Shown: positions 62,075 to 64,000 of the stretch, piece by piece
How the letters are laid out: the number at the start of each line of letters is the position of its first letter
Position numbering within the stretch: the first letter of the stretch is position 1
Assembly: GCF_009856445.1 (NCBI RefSeq)
Contig: NZ_WMFA01000001.1
Coordinates: forward strand, 620,001 to 684,000
Length of the DNA stretch: 64,000 nt
From: Halobacillus litoralis
GTDB lineage: Bacteria > Bacillota > Bacilli > Bacillales > Halobacillaceae
Direction of reading: 5' to 3'
Translations under genes and position numbers: made by a program
The notes under the pieces: generated by a model
Seen by the model: only the letters and a program-made list of their open reading frames with translations
Databases searched by the model: none
What the model was told of the DNA's origin: nothing

Positions 62075-63124
62075 ATGGATGTAAAAGAGTTTTTAATAGA
62101 TGAGAACGTAAGTATGCTCGATGCTATGGCATTATTAGATAAAGTAGCTAAAAAAGTTTTATTTGTGAAAAGAGAAGGTAGGTTAGTCGCTTCTCTTACA
62201 GATGGAGACATTCGGCGTTGGATCCTTAATAAGGGAGACTTAGATGCAAAAGTAAGTGAACTTGCAAATTATAACCCAAAGTATATATACGAAAAAGACA
62301 AAAAAAATGCCCACAATTTGATGCGGGAATTATCAATTGAGGCATTACCTATATTATCAAAAGAAGAAGAGCTCGTTTCAGTAGTGTTATGGAACGATGA
62401 TGAAATAACTGTTAAGAAAGAGTTACCTGTCCCCGTAGTCATGATGGCAGGGGGGTTCGGCACTCGTCTATATCCGTATACTAGAATACTACCTAAACCT
62501 CTTATACCTATAGGTGACCTTCCAATTGCTGAGCATATAATTAGTAGGTTTCACAGTATGGGAAGTAAAGAATTTCATTTGATTGTTAATCACAAAAAAA
62601 ATATGATTAAAGCTTATTTTAATGAAATAGATAGTGATTATAAAGTATATTATGCTGATGAAGATGAACCACTTGGTACTGGTGGGGGATTAAGTCTATT
62701 AAAAGGTAAAATAGATTCCACATTCGTGTTAACTAATTGTGACATATTAATTGAAGAAGATTACGAGAAAATTTACGAATACCATAAAAAAGAAAACAAC
62801 TTAGTGACAATGGTTTGTTCATTAAAAAATGTTAAAATTCCATATGGTGTAATTGAAATTGGAGATCAAGGCGAAATTGAAGCTATGAAGGAAAAACCAG
62901 AATTTTCATTTTTCACTAATACAGGAATGTACATCGTTGAACCTAAAGTAATTGAAGAGCTTGAAGATAATCAGGAAATAGGCTTTCCAGATATTATTGA
63001 AAAATATCAAAAAGCTGGTGAAAAAGTAGGTGTATTTCCTATTAGTGAGAATTCGTGGCTCGATATGGGGCAACTAGATGAGATGGAAAAAATGCGTAAA
63101 AGGCTAGAAAGAAATGAAGCGTAA
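62075..63124 (+). CDS. ptmE: CBS-domain nucleotidyltransferase, PtmE type
   Basis: 349 aa. Two CBS motifs in the first 115 residues (VAKKVLFVKREGRLVASLTD, LSIEALPILSKEEELVSVV), then a nucleotidyltransferase domain with MAGGFGTRLYPYTRILPKPL and GDLPIAEHI. In Campylobacter PtmE makes GDP-GlcN/GDP-GlcNAc for legionaminic acid synthesis. ATG 62075 has GGGAGG; an upstream in-frame start at 61988 lies inside legC and is not used. Overlaps the acetyltransferase gene by 11 bases. Confidence 0.85.
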   Translation: MDVKEFLIDENVSMLDAMALLDKVAKKVLFVKREGRLVASLTDGDIRRWILNKGDLDAKVSELANYNPKYIYEKDKKNAHNLMRELSIEALPILSKEEELVSVVLWNDDEITVKKELPVPVVMMAGGFGTRLYPYTRILPKPLIPIGDLPIAEHIISRFHSMGSKEFHLIVNHKKNMIKAYFNEIDSDYKVYYADEDEPLGTGGGLSLLKGKIDSTFVLTNCDILIEEDYEKIYEYHKKENNLVTMVCSLKNVKIPYGVIEIGDQGEIEAMKEKPEFSFFTNTGMYIVEPKVIEELEDNQEIGFPDIIEKYQKAGEKVGVFPISENSWLDMGQLDEMEKMRKRLERNEA

Positions 63125-63758
63125 ATTATTACTTATTGGTGGAGGTGGCCACTGTAAGTCAGTATTAGACAGTCTTTATGAACTAAATGAGTATGATAGT
63201 ATTGGTATAATTGACAAAAAAGAAAATATTGGAAAATACATTTTATCTACTCCTATTATTGGTTCAGATACCGATTTGCACACCCTCCTTAACCAAGGTT
63301 ATAAAGAAGCATTTATAACATTAGGTAGTATAGGAGATTCTAGTTTACGTGTTAAATTAACACACCTTGTAGAAGATATAGGGTTTAAACTTCCAAATAT
63401 AATTGACCCTTCAGCTATTGTTAGTAACTATAGTAACTTGGCTGAGGGTATATTTGTTGGGAAAAGAACAATTTTAAATGCAGGCGTTAATATAGGAAAA
63501 GCTACTATACTAAATACTAACTCCACAGTTGAGCACGACTCTAATATAGGAGCTTATGTACATATTTCTCCAGGCGCAGTTGTATGTGGAGGAGTAACTG
63601 TCTCAGCAAATTCTCATATAGGTGCAAGTAGTGTTATTAAGCAAGGTATATCGATCGGTAAAAATACTACTATAGGTATGGGGAGTGTAGTATTGGAAGA
63701 TATTGATTCCAATGTAATAGCATTTGGAAACCCATGTAAAGGAGTACAGCAAAAATGA
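63114..63758 (+). CDS. NeuD/LegH family acetyltransferase
   Basis: 214 aa. N-terminal Rossmann-like GGGGHCKSVLDSL and a left-handed beta-helix (about 90-200) of hexapeptide repeats with NSTVEHDSNIGAYVHISPGA, which includes the catalytic His. Members acetylate the C4 amino group of the bacillosamine or sialic intermediate (LegH, PglD) or O-acetylate sialic acid (NeuD). In this setting the LegH role is favoured. Overlaps ptmE and the following synthase. Confidence 0.84.
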   Translation: MKRKLLLIGGGGHCKSVLDSLYELNEYDSIGIIDKKENIGKYILSTPIIGSDTDLHTLLNQGYKEAFITLGSIGDSSLRVKLTHLVEDIGFKLPNIIDPSAIVSNYSNLAEGIFVGKRTILNAGVNIGKATILNTNSTVEHDSNIGAYVHISPGAVVCGGVTVSANSHIGASSVIKQGISIGKNTTIGMGSVVLEDIDSNVIAFGNPCKGVQQK

Positions 63759-64000
63759 GTGTATTTATTATAGCCGAAGCTGGAGTAAATCATAATGGTT
63801 GTCTCCAAACAGCTAAAAAGCTTGTGGATAAGGCTAAAGAATCTGGAGCAGATTGTATAAAATTTCAGACTTTTGTTTCCAAAAACCTAGCTTCTAAGAA
63901 CGCCAAGAAAGCAAAGTATCAAAAAACATCTAATGCAGATGAAGAACAATTATCAATGTTGGAGAAATTGGAACTATCCTTTGAAGAGTTCTTAGAACTG
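63755..64000 (+). CDS. N-acetylneuraminate/legionaminate synthase, NeuB family (partial)
   Basis: Runs off the window; 82 codons are seen. FIIAEAGVNHNGCLQTAKKL with the metal/PEP-site residues, DCIKFQTFVSKNLAS and KLELSFEEFLEL mark the NeuB TIM-barrel synthase that condenses phosphoenolpyruvate with a 6-carbon amino sugar. KAKYQKTSNADEEQLSMLEK matches NeuB/LegI rather than PseI. ATG 63755 overlaps the previous stop (ATGA), after AAAGGAG. Probably LegI, given the preceding genes. Confidence 0.88.
   Translation, partial: MSVFIIAEAGVNHNGCLQTAKKLVDKAKESGADCIKFQTFVSKNLASKNAKKAKYQKTSNADEEQLSMLEKLELSFEEFLEL

Overview
The window looks like chromosome of a low- to moderate-GC Gram-positive rod of the family Bacillaceae, probably a salt-tolerant relative of Halobacillus. 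This is inferred from gene content: AGGAGG-type ribosome sites, frequent TTG/GTG starts, CcpA-type cre boxes, SinI/SinR-like and IDEAL-domain proteins, the hom-thrC-thrB order, a tagO/tagA wall-polymer set and a BY-kinase/PHP-phosphatase exopolysaccharide module. No rRNA, tRNA, CRISPR array or prophage was seen.

0-4.5 kb: a TRAP C4-dicarboxylate uptake operon (dctP-dctQ-dctM) behind cre-like sites, then an AEC-type carrier and an HPr-like protein without the catalytic histidine. 4.5-8.6 kb: an accessory patch with a REP-associated tyrosine transposase (RAYT) flanked by its probable REP-like palindromes, two divergent sigma-factor-like genes (one carrying an in-frame TAA at codon 13), small unknowns and a VanZ-like protein, followed by a 21-bp tandem repeat. 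8.9-12.1 kb: threonine operon on the minus strand. 12.5-18.9 kb: phosphoglucomutase, an IDEAL-domain protein, an orphan SinI, an AraC regulator, a short SinR-like HTH protein and small unknowns.

19-35 kb: wall polymer and surface protein region: tagO, a GNAT enzyme, wecC-type UDP-ManNAc dehydrogenase, tagA, two large CWB2-anchored wall hydrolases with a lipoprotein between them, an MviN/MurJ-like flippase, a PIG-L deacetylase, an O-antigen-ligase-like polymerase and a GT4 glycosyltransferase. 35-41 kb: a CitA/DcuS-type two-component system next to a tripartite tricarboxylate transporter (tctC-tctB-tctA), with cre boxes upstream of both. 41-45 kb: zwf and gnd of the oxidative pentose phosphate pathway and an RDD protein. 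45-47 kb: a membrane-anchored TPR/InlB-repeat protein.

47-64 kb: an exopolysaccharide or capsule locus: Wzz/YveK modulator, BY-kinase, PHP phosphatase, a 51-aa ORF coupled to an EpsC/FlaA1-type dehydratase, galU, initiating sugar transferase, SDR, three glycosyltransferases, a Wzy-like polymerase, a sialyltransferase-like protein and then LegB, LegC, PtmE, NeuD/LegH and the start of a NeuB/LegI synthase. The last set matches the GDP-linked legionaminic acid (nonulosonic acid) pathway, so the polymer probably carries a sialic-acid-like sugar. From about 52.0 kb the DNA becomes visibly richer in A+T, as expected for an exchanged capsule cassette.

The points I consider most worth checking are the RAYT with its dispersed palindromes, the legionaminic acid cluster with its own sialyltransferase-like enzyme in a Gram-positive, and the sigma factor gene broken by a single stop codon.
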